Shown here piece by piece: positions 43,513-52,931 of a DNA stretch of 64,000 nucleotides; within the stretch, counting starts at the first letter, position 1; every line of letters begins with the position of its first letter. The position numbers were made by a program, and so were the translations under genes. The stretch is from NCBI RefSeq assembly GCF_010211745.1, contig NZ_PDWQ01000002.1, forward strand, positions 186,001-250,000, written 5' to 3'. The DNA comes from Pseudoxanthomonas kalamensis DSM 18571. Its GTDB lineage: Bacteria > Pseudomonadota > Gammaproteobacteria > Xanthomonadales > Xanthomonadaceae. The notes beneath the pieces were generated by a model that was not told the origin of the DNA, did no database searches, and saw nothing but the letters and a program-made list of their open reading frames with translations.

Positions 43513-44491
43513 GGCCGACCTTCCCCGTGTGGATGCCAGACAAGGATACTCCTGCCGCATCGGGTTGCCACACATCGACCAGATACAGCGGCCGCTGCTT
43601 GACCTCGTCGTACAAGCGCCCCAGATATTCGCCGATCAGCCCCAGCGCAACGAGTTGTACGCCACCGAGGAACAGAATCACCACCATCATCGACGGCCAG
43701 CCGGCCACCGGGTCGCCCCAGAACAGCGCCTTGAGCACGATCCACACCGCGAAGGCGAACGCCAGCAGCGCGGTCAGCACGCCCAGATAGGTCGCCACCC
43801 GTAGCGGCGCAGTGGAAAAGCTGGTGATGCCTTCCAGCGCGAAGTTCCACAGCTTCCATAGGCCGAAGTTGCTGCTTCCGGCCAGCCGCGCCTCGCGCCG
43901 GTACGGAATCGACACCTGGTTGAAGCCGACCCAGCCGAACAACCCCTTCATGAAACGATGCCGTTCGCGCAACTGCCGCAGGGCGGCCAGCGCGCGCGGC
44001 GACAGCAGGCGGTAGTCGCCGGTGTCGGCCGGTATCGGCGTCTTCGACAGCCGCCCGATTACCCGGTAGAACGCCGCTGCGGTAGCGCGCTTGAGCCAGC
44101 CCTCGCCATCGCGCTGGATGCGGGTGCCGTGCACATCGTCGTGGCCTTCGCGCCACTGGGCGACGAACTGCGGGATCAGTTCCGGCGGGTCCTGTCCGTC
44201 CGCGTCCAGAATCATGGCTGCGCCGTGCTCGACCCGGTCCAGTCCGGCGGTCAACGCCAGTTCCTTGCCGAAGTTGCGCGACAACCGCAGTAGCGACACC
44301 GTCGGGTCGTTGCGGGCGATGCGCTGCATCTGCGCCCAGGTGTCGTCGGTACTGCCGTCGTCGACGTACAACACCCGGCCGTCGATGTCGTCCAGCCGGC
44401 GCAGCACCGCGGCGATACGTGGGTGCAGCTTCGGCAGCGAGGCGGCTTCGTTCTTCGCCGCGATCACCACGGTCAGGCGTTCCTGGCTCAT
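43472..44491 (-). CDS. Family 2 glycosyltransferase, GtrB/DPM-like, membrane-bound
   Basis: This is a 339-residue enzyme transferring a sugar to a polyprenyl phosphate carrier. The N-terminal GT-A domain (about 1-225) contains VVIAAKNEAASLP, YVDDGSTDDT (nucleotide site), LILDADGQDPPE and DTGDYRLLSPRA; two C-terminal helices (about 232-254 and 268-292) anchor it. This matches the GtrB group, which supplies sugars for lipopolysaccharide or wall modification. It lies between mtgA and the CBS gene on the same strand. No flippase or acceptor enzyme is next to it. Confidence 0.9.
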   Translation of the reverse strand: MSQERLTVVIAAKNEAASLPKLHPRIAAVLRRLDDIDGRVLYVDDGSTDDTWAQMQRIARNDPTVSLLRLSRNFGKELALTAGLDRVEHGAAMILDADGQDPPELIPQFVAQWREGHDDVHGTRIQRDGEGWLKRATAAAFYRVIGRLSKTPIPADTGDYRLLSPRALAALRQLRERHRFMKGLFGWVGFNQVSIPYRREARLAGSSNFGLWKLWNFALEGITSFSTAPLRVATYLGVLTALLAFAFAVWIVLKALFWGDPVAGWPSMMVVILFLGGVQLVALGLIGEYLGRLYDEVKQRPLYLVDVWQPDAAGVSLSGIHTGKVGHAHGKAVVGGEDA

Positions 44492-44498
44492 CGGGCGA

Positions 44499-45236
44499 TC
44501 ATTCCAGATTCCGCAGGTAAGCGGTACCGCCCAGTTGGCGCACCTGGCGCTGGATCCACCGTGCCCGCCGCTGTACGTAGGGCCCCGGCCGGGTCGCACT
44601 GTAGCGCCGGGGCGCCGGCAGCACCGCCGCAAGTCGCGCGCTCTGCCCGGCCTCCAGCCGCAGGGCCGGCTTCTTCCAGTAACTGCCCGCCGCCGCTTCG
44701 GCACCGTAGATGCCATTGCCGAATTCAGCCACGTTGACGTACACCTCCAGGATCCGCCGCTTCGGCCACAAGGCTTCGATCAGCATCGTGTACCAGGCTT
44801 CCAGCCCCTTGCGCAGCCAGCGCGAGGGCCGGCTGCTGCCCTGCCACAGGAACAGGTTCTTGGCCGTCTGCTGGCTGATCGTGCTGGCGCCGCGCAGCTT
44901 GCGCCCTTTGGCATTGCTGGCCTGCGCCTTGCGGATGGCCTGCAGGTCGAAACCCGAATGCGCGGCGAAGTTCTGGTCCTCGGCGGCGATCACCGACATT
45001 GGCAGCGACGGCGCGATCCGGTCCAGGTCGCGCCAGTCGTAGGCGATGCGGAACGACCCGTCGCCCTGCATCCAGGCTTCGCCCTGGCGGATCAGCATGA
45101 ACGAGGAAAACGGCGGATCGACGAAGCGCAGCACCAGCACCTGCAACACGCTGAACGCCGCCAGCAGCAACGGCAGCGCCAGCAGACGCCGCAGCCAGCG
45201 GTGGCGACGCGGAGGAGCGGCAACCGTTTCGTTCAC
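44499..45236 (-). CDS. mtgA: Monofunctional biosynthetic peptidoglycan transglycosylase
   Basis: This 245-residue inner-membrane enzyme polymerises lipid II into glycan strands. One transmembrane helix (about 16-37) precedes the GT51 domain with the catalytic Glu86 in [17 protein letters not shown], then [42 protein letters not shown] and [15 protein letters not shown] motifs. The start is GTG at 45236, supported by the length of the family and by GGGGAAA upstream. It stands 7 bp before the glycosyltransferase gene, so probably the same operon. Confidence 0.95.
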   Translation of the reverse strand: MNETVAAPPRRHRWLRRLLALPLLLAAFSVLQVLVLRFVDPPFSSFMLIRQGEAWMQGDGSFRIAYDWRDLDRIAPSLPMSVIAAEDQNFAAHSGFDLQAIRKAQASNAKGRKLRGASTISQQTAKNLFLWQGSSRPSRWLRKGLEAWYTMLIEALWPKRRILEVYVNVAEFGNGIYGAEAAAGSYWKKPALRLEAGQSARLAAVLPAPRRYSATRPGPYVQRRARWIQRQVRQLGGTAYLRNLE

Positions 45237-45345
45237 CGGCAGTTTCCCCGCTTGCGCATGTCCGCCATCGCCCCCATCTTCCAGCGATCCGTTTCCCTTG
45301 CATTATGCCTGCAGCCGCATCCCTTCCCGCCTTCCTGCACCCGCC

Positions 45346-46239
45346 ATGCCTGACCAGACTTCCGACGCCCTGACCCGCTTCCTGCTGCCTGCCGCCGGTG
45401 TGCGCGGCGTGCATGTGCGCCTGCAGGATCCTTGGCAACAGGTCCTCTCGCATGGCGATTACCCGGCCTCGGTCGCAAGCCTGCTCGGCGAGGCCACCGC
45501 GGCCGCGGCGTTGTTCACCGGCCACGTGAAAGTCGACGGACGCCTGTCGGTGCAATTGCGCGGCAGTGGCGACCTGCGCACCCTGTTCGCCGAATGCACC
45601 GCCCAAGGCACCCTGCGCGGGATCGCGCGCTGGGAGGAAGGCACGACGCCGTCGCGCGACCTGGCCCGGCTGGGCGAGGACGCCGTGCTGGCCATCACCA
45701 TCGAGAATCCCGGCCTGGATCCGCGCGAGCCGCAGCGCTATCAGAGCCTGGTGAGCCTGCAGGCACCCAGCTTGGCCGAGGCCTTCGAAGACTATTTCCG
45801 GCAGTCCGAGCAACTGCCCACCCGCCTGCTACTGGCGGCCACGGAGCATGAGGCCGCCGGCCTGATGCTGCAGAAGCTGCCCGGCGACGAGGGCGACGAG
45901 GATGGCTGGAACCGGGCCGGAGCCCTGTTCGACACGCTGGCCGAGCCGGAACTGCTGGACACCTCCGCCGAAACCCTGCTGGTCCGCCTGTTCCACGAAG
46001 AACAGGTGCAGCTGCTGGGTACCCGCCCGCTGGCGTTCGCCTGCTCCTGCTCGCGGGAACGGGTCGCGGCCATGCTGCAATCGCTTGGCAGCGAGGAAGC
46101 GCATGCTGCACTGCAAGATGATACCGTCCGGGTCAAATGTGAGTTTTGTGGACACGACTATTTGTTCGGCCGGGCTGGAATCGATGAACTTTTCAGCGCT
46201 GCGGCGGTCGAAGCCCCTGTCCCGAGTCGGCTACATTGA
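45346..46239 (+). CDS. hslO: Redox-regulated chaperone Hsp33
   Basis: This cytosolic holdase is switched on by oxidative unfolding. The 297 residues contain the four zinc cysteines of the redox switch, C233/C235 (CSC) and C265/C268 (CEFC), the N-terminal dimer domain and GHVKVDGRLSVQLRG. Start at 45346; an upstream extension in the same frame covers mtgA and was rejected. Confidence 0.96.
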   Translation: MPDQTSDALTRFLLPAAGVRGVHVRLQDPWQQVLSHGDYPASVASLLGEATAAAALFTGHVKVDGRLSVQLRGSGDLRTLFAECTAQGTLRGIARWEEGTTPSRDLARLGEDAVLAITIENPGLDPREPQRYQSLVSLQAPSLAEAFEDYFRQSEQLPTRLLLAATEHEAAGLMLQKLPGDEGDEDGWNRAGALFDTLAEPELLDTSAETLLVRLFHEEQVQLLGTRPLAFACSCSRERVAAMLQSLGSEEAHAALQDDTVRVKCEFCGHDYLFGRAGIDELFSAAAVEAPVPSRLH

Positions 46240-46361
46240 CCGGGCGGGGCGTGGATGCTTAACATTTGTTGAACATTCATGAATCGGCTAAGATTCGCTT
46301 TCCCCTTAACTTATTAGGGGCGGGGAACTGCCTTCGGCACGTTGGGAGCCTGAAATCCGTC

Positions 46362-47216
46362 ATGAAATCGCGTCGCCTGCGATCATCGCTCGCACTGCTG
46401 CTTGCCCTCGGCATGGCAGCGGGGGCGCATGCGCAATCGCGGACGCAGTCCGGCAATGACGGCTCGGCGTATCTGCCAGTTCTCAACAACAACGGCAAGG
46501 TCGAAGCGCTGCTGCTGCTGGAGCCCACCGGCGAAGCCAGCGCCGGCACCAAGTGGCGCTTCGGCGCCAATACCATCAATACCGCCTTCGGCCTGCAGTC
46601 CGGCGATTCGCTGGGCTTGGTCTGCAACCGCCAGACCGGCATCGCCAGCACCATCGGCAGTCTGGTCAACCACTGCAACCTGGCCGCGTTCGACGGCGAC
46701 TCGAATGCCAGCCAGCGCGTGTCGGCCGGCGCCACCTTGTCCCGCCCCGGCGCACGGCTCGGCCTTTCGGCCGGCAGCGGGCGCGACACCCTGCCCTCCT
46801 GGCTGATGTCCGGCAAGGGCGGCACCCAGATCGAGCAGAACGACTTGGCCGTATTCGGCGAGAAGAACATCGGCCGCGAAGGCTTCGTCCGCATCGGCGG
46901 CGCGATCGCCCGTGCCCGCCTGATTCCCGCCGCCGATCTGCCGACGATCGCCGACCGCTGGAACAGCAAGAGCCTCAGCGTGGGTGGCGGCTACGGCGAC
47001 TTCAGCGCCAACATCGTCGGCCGCGTGGTCGATGTCCCCGGCCAGTCCAGCAGCTGGGAAGGCCTCGGCGTCGGCCTGACCTGGCGCACCCCGTGGAGCG
47101 GTCAGCTCACCGTCGGCGCCGAAAACGTCGTCACCCGCGGCAAGAACCCCTTCTCGCCTAACAACGAGAGCGACGAGGGTACCGTGCCCTACGTGCGGTA
47201 TCAGCAGGATCTCTGA
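46362..47216 (+). CDS. Exported protein of unknown function (beta-barrel-like)
   Basis: This is a 284-residue predicted secreted or outer-membrane protein. A signal peptide (MKSRRLRSSLALLLALGMAAGAHAQ, cleaving near 25) precedes glycine- and aromatic-rich alternating strands (for example SLSVGGGYGDFSANIVGRVVDV and GLGVGLTWRTPWSGQLTVGAENVV), suggesting a small beta barrel. Two cysteines (LVCNRQTG, VNHCNLA) may form a disulfide. I recognise no named family. The 122-bp leader has ATTCATGAAT (46275-46284) and a weak CCCC/GGGG hairpin (46302-46320), either a regulator site or the end of the hslO transcript. Confidence 0.72.
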   Translation: MKSRRLRSSLALLLALGMAAGAHAQSRTQSGNDGSAYLPVLNNNGKVEALLLLEPTGEASAGTKWRFGANTINTAFGLQSGDSLGLVCNRQTGIASTIGSLVNHCNLAAFDGDSNASQRVSAGATLSRPGARLGLSAGSGRDTLPSWLMSGKGGTQIEQNDLAVFGEKNIGREGFVRIGGAIARARLIPAADLPTIADRWNSKSLSVGGGYGDFSANIVGRVVDVPGQSSSWEGLGVGLTWRTPWSGQLTVGAENVVTRGKNPFSPNNESDEGTVPYVRYQQDL

Positions 47217-47227
47217 CGGCTCACTCG

Positions 47228-48979
47228 TTGGAAAATAGGCGTCTAGAATCCCAAGTCGAGACTGCCAGCGGGCTTATTGACAGAGGGGATTTGCGTGGTG
47301 CCGAGCATGTTCTGTCCGGCCTGACGCTTGCCACGAATCCATCACTTCACTGCTGCCTGAAGATAGCACTGTCATGGTCGCGCCTTGGATGTCATGAGCG
47401 GGCGGCGCCATACATGGTCAGAGCGTGCAAACTCGATCCGAACTCTTCTGATACGAAATTTCGGACTGGCTGCTTGCTTGCATACCTTAGACGTTTGGAT
47501 GAAGCCGTCGAATACCTTCGCGACAATGTTTCTATGGTGCCGACGCATTTAGAAGGATGGGAGACCTTAGCACGGGTACTCAAGGAATCGGGCAAAGCTG
47601 AAGAAGCCGCGCAAGCTTTGGAGCAAGCGAATCACCTGCTTCCGGACAATCCGAGATTGATCAAGCCACTCGCAAGCCTGATGCTTGAGTCTGGTCATTT
47701 TCGTATCGCAGCGAATCATTACCTCCGACTTAGTCAGCTTTCACCGAACAATCAAGACTTGCGCTTGAAAGCCGGCTGGGCTTTTGACCAATGCGGAGAG
47801 CATTCGAAGGCTCGCGATTTGTATCAGGATGCGCTACGTAGAAGCTCGGGCACTCCCGAACTGTGGATGGCACTGGCTCAATCTTGCGAAGACCTTGGAA
47901 AGCGCGAGGAAGCATTGGAAGCATACCAGCGCGCCCACGCGGTAAAACCCGATTGGGGACTTCCTCTCGCCGCCATGCTCGGGCTAGGGCCAACCAATGA
48001 CATGACTCAGCTGCTGGCCAAAGCAGACAAATTGCTTTCCAGCACGAAGCTGGAAGCAGAAGAATATTCCATTCTTTCGAAAGAAGTGGGCAAGGTATTG
48101 GACAAGCGAGGCGACTATGCCGGCGCGATGCTCCACTGGCATGCTGGAAACTCTGCCAAGCGAAAGAAATATGGCGCACTGGATCGAGCAATGTTGTCCA
48201 GATGGACGCGACAGTCATTGCAGTTCGTATCTGCAGAATTGCGATCCGCCGCAGAAGATTTGGCATCCACGGATCCCAGGCCAGTATTGGTGGTCGGCAT
48301 GCCTCGCAGCGGAACGACTTTGGTCGAGCAGATCATCTCTACGCACTCCAAGGCATATGGGCGAGGAGAGCTGCAGGAGTTGTGGTGGATAGAAAGGCGA
48401 TTGATGTCTCGTTTGCAGCCCATGCGAGACAAGCCTTCGTTTGCTGTTGCTGCACGAGCCCTCATCAAAGAAGAAATTTCAAACTATTTGAACGAACTAA
48501 CCCAGGGAGCACCAAACGACTCGATCCGTATCGTGGATAAGGCGCCGCTGAATTTTCTTAGACTAGGGCTCATCCAGCTGATGTTCCCCCTGGCGCACGT
48601 AATCTGGTGCCGCAGGGATGCGCGCGATCTTGCAATTTCAACCTATAGCGAAAACATGGCCCCCGAAGCTCGTTTCGCCACTGATCTGGATGACATTGCG
48701 CACTATGCCGCCATGCAGGAGCAAGTCATGCATCATTGGCAGCACAATACCCAACTGCCCATCCTGGAAGTACAGTACGAAAGACTTGTGCAAGAGCCAC
48801 GAGTAGTATCAAAGGCGATGATCGAGTTCTTGGGGCTGAATTGGGAGCAGGATTGCCTCTCCCCTCACCTTGGAAGAAGCGTCATTCACACACCTAGTCG
48901 TTGGCAAGTTCAGCAGCCGATCCACCACAAATCCGTAGGCCGATGGCGCCATTATTCTGAGCATTTTGTCTCGAAGTAG
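47228..48979 (+). CDS. TPR-repeat sulfotransferase (first of two in the block)
   Basis: This is a 583-residue cytosolic-type protein. The N-terminal half (about 10-300) consists of tetratricopeptide repeats (for example LARVLKESGKAEEAAQALEQANHL), and the C-terminal half is a PAPS-dependent sulfotransferase: 5'-phosphosulfate loop VVGMPRSGTTLVEQII (about 357-372), then VDKAPLNFLRLG and WCRRDARDLAISTYSEN (3'-phosphate site). It would sulfate a peptide, glycan or lipid held by the TPR part. The start is uncertain: TTG at 47228 opens the frame and no ATG lies near it. The GC content is clearly lower than in flanking genes. Convergent with the methyltransferase. Confidence 0.85.
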   Translation: MENRRLESQVETASGLIDRGDLRGAEHVLSGLTLATNPSLHCCLKIALSWSRLGCHERAAPYMVRACKLDPNSSDTKFRTGCLLAYLRRLDEAVEYLRDNVSMVPTHLEGWETLARVLKESGKAEEAAQALEQANHLLPDNPRLIKPLASLMLESGHFRIAANHYLRLSQLSPNNQDLRLKAGWAFDQCGEHSKARDLYQDALRRSSGTPELWMALAQSCEDLGKREEALEAYQRAHAVKPDWGLPLAAMLGLGPTNDMTQLLAKADKLLSSTKLEAEEYSILSKEVGKVLDKRGDYAGAMLHWHAGNSAKRKKYGALDRAMLSRWTRQSLQFVSAELRSAAEDLASTDPRPVLVVGMPRSGTTLVEQIISTHSKAYGRGELQELWWIERRLMSRLQPMRDKPSFAVAARALIKEEISNYLNELTQGAPNDSIRIVDKAPLNFLRLGLIQLMFPLAHVIWCRRDARDLAISTYSENMAPEARFATDLDDIAHYAAMQEQVMHHWQHNTQLPILEVQYERLVQEPRVVSKAMIEFLGLNWEQDCLSPHLGRSVIHTPSRWQVQQPIHHKSVGRWRHYSEHFVSK

Positions 48980-48986
48980 CTCGCGA

Positions 48987-49952
48987 TCATTGCAGAAGAG
49001 CTTTGACGCCCCAGCCAAGTACTCCTTCATCCTGCTGCAATTCAGTGATATCTAGCCTGGCACCAGGATACCTCCGCATCACAATATGACCGAACTCGAG
49101 AATGGAATCAGCATTCCGTGCAGACTCGATCATGCTTGTGGTTCTCGACTTGGACGCTTCCAATGCATCGCGCCATTGTCTGAGTCGGTTGAACGCTGTG
49201 TCGACCCCGATCTCGGCCCTGCTCACGCGCGACAGTAGCGCATGAACCTCATGCCGAAACTGAAGCAAGATGTCCGGTACAAAGTTGTCAACTAGAACTT
49301 CGGCGATCTTGTCCATTGCGGTGTTGTAGCCCAATCGAGCTTGCACTTTCTCGGGGAAGTTCGATGCCGGCACTGTCGCATGCCTTGCATCACCTAACCA
49401 CGGCAGCACCTTCGAGGCCGCGTCCAAAACCCCATCATCCGCCAACAAGAGAGACAAATTAGTGTTCTCTTGCTCTCCAACGCGAACAACGACCGAATTC
49501 TCGTGATGAATTACGCACGCAAGTCGGCCACCCGCTTCACACACCCTGACCGCTTCATTCACGGCCTGCGGCCACTCTGCGTATTCGATCCCGTACTGAC
49601 TCGTAATCAAGTCAAATTCTCCGTCCGAAAACGGCAGCGTCTCAAGGTGAACTCCGGAATGCATGTGCAAGATATCCTTTTGCCCATCATTGATCCAATC
49701 CGGCAAGATATCTGCCAAATCCACGCCTACAATCTCGAGAGGCCGTGTCCGTATGCATTCCAAGGCCAACTTCGGCACGGCACCATTCCCCGTCGCGAGA
49801 TCTAGCATCCGTCTTGCTGGTCTCTCCTGGAAGACCTCCATCCAGAAATCCGCCAATATGCCGGAATAATTTCCATGAAAACTGCTTGTGCATGAATGCA
49901 GGGCGCCCGATGACCAATAGGTGGACCAAGCTTGCCGTTTTCCGGTATCCAT
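48987..49952 (-). CDS. Class I SAM-dependent methyltransferase
   Basis: This is a 321-residue predicted methyltransferase: motif I MLDLATGNGAVPKLAL, acidic loop VGVDLADI and motif IV-like FDLITSQYGIEYAEWPQA fit a Rossmann-fold enzyme binding S-adenosylmethionine; the C-terminal third is helical and may set substrate choice. The ATG at 49952 has GGA 7 nt upstream (a second ATG at 49955 is too close). It lies between a sulfotransferase gene and the TonB receptor. The substrate is unknown; context suggests modification of the same molecule as the sulfotransferases. Confidence 0.82.
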   Translation of the reverse strand: MDTGKRQAWSTYWSSGALHSCTSSFHGNYSGILADFWMEVFQERPARRMLDLATGNGAVPKLALECIRTRPLEIVGVDLADILPDWINDGQKDILHMHSGVHLETLPFSDGEFDLITSQYGIEYAEWPQAVNEAVRVCEAGGRLACVIHHENSVVVRVGEQENTNLSLLLADDGVLDAASKVLPWLGDARHATVPASNFPEKVQARLGYNTAMDKIAEVLVDNFVPDILLQFRHEVHALLSRVSRAEIGVDTAFNRLRQWRDALEASKSRTTSMIESARNADSILEFGHIVMRRYPGARLDITELQQDEGVLGWGVKALLQ

Positions 49953-49991
49953 CATGATTTCCACAAGATATGCGATTCGGCACTCCACGCA

Positions 49992-50024
49992 AAGAAAAAG
50001 GCCCCGACATGCGGGGCCTTTTCC
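49992..50024 (-). terminator. Rho-independent terminator of the TonB receptor gene
   Basis: Minus strand: GGCCCC, 7-nt loop (gcatgtc), GGGGCC, followed by TTTTTCTTT. It starts about 22 bp after the receptor's stop codon. The A run on the other side lets it work on the plus strand as well. Confidence 0.85.
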
Positions 50025-50045
50025 ATGCAACAGGGTCCAGCTGTA

Positions 50046-52613
50046 TCAGAAACGCTGGGTGTAGCGGAAGTACGTGGTACGCCCGTAGGCATCATAGAGA
50101 TAGAAGTTCCATGGACGACCATCATACCCAACAAGTTCCGGATAACGGTCACCGATGTTCATCGCGCCGACGCTGATCGTCGAGTTCCACGGGGTCTCCC
50201 AGTTGAACTGAAGATCATTGGTGGCATAACCACCGACGCTGGTACCGTCCGGATCTTCCTGACCATCAATATAGTTGATTCCCCAGATCACACCGAAATC
50301 ACCAAGCTTCCAATAGTTCTGCAAGTTGGCACGGTACTTCGGCGTCCCCAGATACCCGATGTAATCAATAGTGGATCCCGGAGAGGTGATTTCGTACTTG
50401 TTGGTATACGACACCGTCAGCATGTTCTTCAGACTGCCTGCAGCCCCAAAGTCGAAGTCCGTATTGGCGCGGAAATCGAAACCATTCGTCTTCAAGTTAC
50501 CCACATTGCCGTAACCAGCGATGATTTCGGTGATGTGCCCATCCACTGGAGAGCGGGTAATGCTCAAACCGGGTGGAATCTCGCCGTAATTCGCCGGATC
50601 CAGATCCATGTTGACGATGTCCTGGGCACTGATCGACGAAATATTGTTATCAATCTCGATGTTCCAGAAGTCCACGGACAGGTCCAACCACTCGGTCGGA
50701 TCCCAGACCACGCCGATGCTGTACTGCTCGGACTGCTCGGAAGACAGGCCCGGATTGGCGATGTAGTAGGTATCAACCTGAACTTCGTCCGAAACTCCGT
50801 TGTTGAGGCAGTCCGCGGTCAATCCGTTGAACAAGCAGCTTGCCGGGTCCTGCACTGGATCGGCCGAGAAAGACGGCGCCTGAGTCAGGATATCCAGACC
50901 CGGGGCACGGAAACCCTGGCCCCACGACGCACGGAATGTCAGATTATCCATCGGCTGCCAGCGACCCGAGATCTTCGGGGAGAAATCATTACCGTAATCA
51001 CTGTACTTGTCATAACGGCCAGCTACGGTCACATCGAACGCACTAGTGAACGGAAAGAGCCACTCAAAGTAGGCGGAAGACACTTCACGACCACCGGCAG
51101 ACGCGCCACCCGCCGAACCCAAGACAACACCCGCCTGCGACAGCGAATCATACAAGTCCATGTAGTCCTCTTCGCGGTATTCGCCACCGACGACCACAGA
51201 AGAGAGGCCTCCACCCATTTCGAACAGATCGAAGGTGGCGTTACCGAACCATTCTTTGGTCTTGAAGAACGAATTGCGCCCGATCGTGGCAGTGAAGCCG
51301 TTCAGCGTTTCCTGACTGGCACCATACGGATCGGTCAGCACGTAATCACCCGCATCCACCGCCTGATTGGCCAGACTCTGGATGATGTAGCCGTAGCCCA
51401 GTTCGTCATAGTCGTAGTTGGTGCGGCGAGCGCCAAACTCGACCGAAATCTTGTCGGTCAACTGACCCTGGAAGCCAATCAGATAGTCAGCATTGTTGGC
51501 CGTGGTGTAAGTATCGCGATTGCCGGCAGCCGCAAAGCGGTGGAAGAAGTATGTCGGCAAACCGTCGCCCTGGACGACGTCATTCGGAGTACCGTCACTG
51601 GCGATAACAACACCCGGCACCGGAGCATAACGACCGAAGGTCTCGACCTTTGTGTTGGAGAACGTGGCATATACCAGCCAATCGTCGTTGATCTGGTAAT
51701 CCCCGCGCACGAAGACCGCAGTATTGTCCACCGACGCTTCGTTAGCCGCCACAGAGTTGAAGTCGAACGAGCAACGACCGTTCGACTGCGCCCAGAACGG
51801 ATAGTCGACATTGCGCTCGGTGGTTGACGGGCAGTCGAAGCCTGGAACAGCAACAATCAGACCGGTATCCCAGTCGTAGTAGTTGTTGCCGTAAGTCGAA
51901 ACACCGAGAGTTTCGCCACCGATCTGGTCACGAGTGAACACCATGCCACGGCTGGCCTTCGACGCACCACCCACCAAACGACCACGGTCACCGGACACGC
52001 CGAACACTGCCGAAGCATCTTCCAGATCGCCACCAGTGATCGCGGTTTGGCCAGTGCCAATTCGAAGTTCTGCGCCATTGAAATCCTTACGCAGGATGAT
52101 GTTGACCACGCCGCCAATTGCATCGGAACCGTAGACAGCTGAGGCGCCATCAGACAGGATTTCGATCCGTTCCACAGCTGCAAGCGGAATCGCATTCACG
52201 TCCGCGCCAGACGAGGCCGACATCGGGTTGGTCGGGGCACGACGTCCGTCAATCAGGACAAGCGTGCGGCCAGAACCCAAACCACGCAAGTTGATAGTCG
52301 ACAAGCTCTGCGCCGAACTACCAGACTGCGGCTTGAAGTTACCGAACGAGGCAAAAGTGCTGTCGCGCAGCACATCGGCAACCGACACGTCACCGGACGC
52401 ATCGATCTGCGCACGGTCAATCACGATGACCGGGGATGCGCCTTCGATATCGGCGCGCTTCAGTCGCGAACCCGTGACTTCAACGCGATCCAGCGTCGTG
52501 GCTTCACCAGACGAGTCGCTGTCCTGCGCAAAGGCAGTCCCGGTGCTCAACGACGCCGCACTGACGAAAAGCGCAAGCTTGATCGCGTTGGGCAGTTTCT
52601 TGAGGTTAGTCAT
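50046..52613 (-). CDS. TonB-dependent outer-membrane receptor
   Basis: This is an 855-residue receptor. The signal peptide (to AFAQ, about residue 30) is followed by a TonB-box-like LDRVEVTGSRLKR (about 41-53), the plug domain (INLRGLGSGRTLVLIDGRR, about 107-125; GASAVYGSDAIGGVVNII) and a 22-strand barrel ending in a terminal Phe (YTQRF). It resembles the large Oar/peptide- or glycan-uptake receptors of Xanthomonadaceae rather than siderophore receptors. A terminator follows. The substrate is unknown. Two sulfotransferase genes and a methyltransferase gene surround it. Confidence 0.93.
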   Translation of the reverse strand: MTNLKKLPNAIKLALFVSAASLSTGTAFAQDSDSSGEATTLDRVEVTGSRLKRADIEGASPVIVIDRAQIDASGDVSVADVLRDSTFASFGNFKPQSGSSAQSLSTINLRGLGSGRTLVLIDGRRAPTNPMSASSGADVNAIPLAAVERIEILSDGASAVYGSDAIGGVVNIILRKDFNGAELRIGTGQTAITGGDLEDASAVFGVSGDRGRLVGGASKASRGMVFTRDQIGGETLGVSTYGNNYYDWDTGLIVAVPGFDCPSTTERNVDYPFWAQSNGRCSFDFNSVAANEASVDNTAVFVRGDYQINDDWLVYATFSNTKVETFGRYAPVPGVVIASDGTPNDVVQGDGLPTYFFHRFAAAGNRDTYTTANNADYLIGFQGQLTDKISVEFGARRTNYDYDELGYGYIIQSLANQAVDAGDYVLTDPYGASQETLNGFTATIGRNSFFKTKEWFGNATFDLFEMGGGLSSVVVGGEYREEDYMDLYDSLSQAGVVLGSAGGASAGGREVSSAYFEWLFPFTSAFDVTVAGRYDKYSDYGNDFSPKISGRWQPMDNLTFRASWGQGFRAPGLDILTQAPSFSADPVQDPASCLFNGLTADCLNNGVSDEVQVDTYYIANPGLSSEQSEQYSIGVVWDPTEWLDLSVDFWNIEIDNNISSISAQDIVNMDLDPANYGEIPPGLSITRSPVDGHITEIIAGYGNVGNLKTNGFDFRANTDFDFGAAGSLKNMLTVSYTNKYEITSPGSTIDYIGYLGTPKYRANLQNYWKLGDFGVIWGINYIDGQEDPDGTSVGGYATNDLQFNWETPWNSTISVGAMNIGDRYPELVGYDGRPWNFYLYDAYGRTTYFRYTQRF

Positions 52614-52931
52614 TTAGAGGCTCTCTCCAGAGTTCAGAATAATGGACACGGACTTGCGACCCGCACCAAAGGAGCAGCTGCAGGAAACGGACCCACAGCT
52701 GGTGACTGAAGGATAACGCAATTTTTACGGCGATGAAATGGCCTCCCGCTCACTACTTGCGATTCAAGCCGTTTGTGATTTTTCTTCTTATTTTTCATGC
52801 ACTTGATGATTGATCTCACAAAAACGTGAGATTGCAACGAGCGCACCTAATCCCCTCTGCCGTCTTAATCCGGCAAATACGGGCTGAATGCAAAACTCAG
52901 GTTACGGCCGACTTATCTACGCCGCCCCGAG
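52614..52931 (-). promoter_or_regulatory. Upstream region of the TonB receptor gene with an inverted repeat
   Basis: This is 318 bp of low-GC sequence without a gene. It contains ATCTCAC-6 nt-GTGAGAT (52813-52832), a perfect 7-bp inverted repeat that could be a repressor site; it has no T run for a terminator. I see no coding potential beyond short frames. The receptor's promoter must lie here, but no convincing -10/-35 pair was found. Confidence 0.4.

Noticed and set aside
49932-51827. A 631-codon plus-strand frame over the receptor gene
   Set aside because: It runs antisense to a complete TonB receptor and has no ribosome site or domain.
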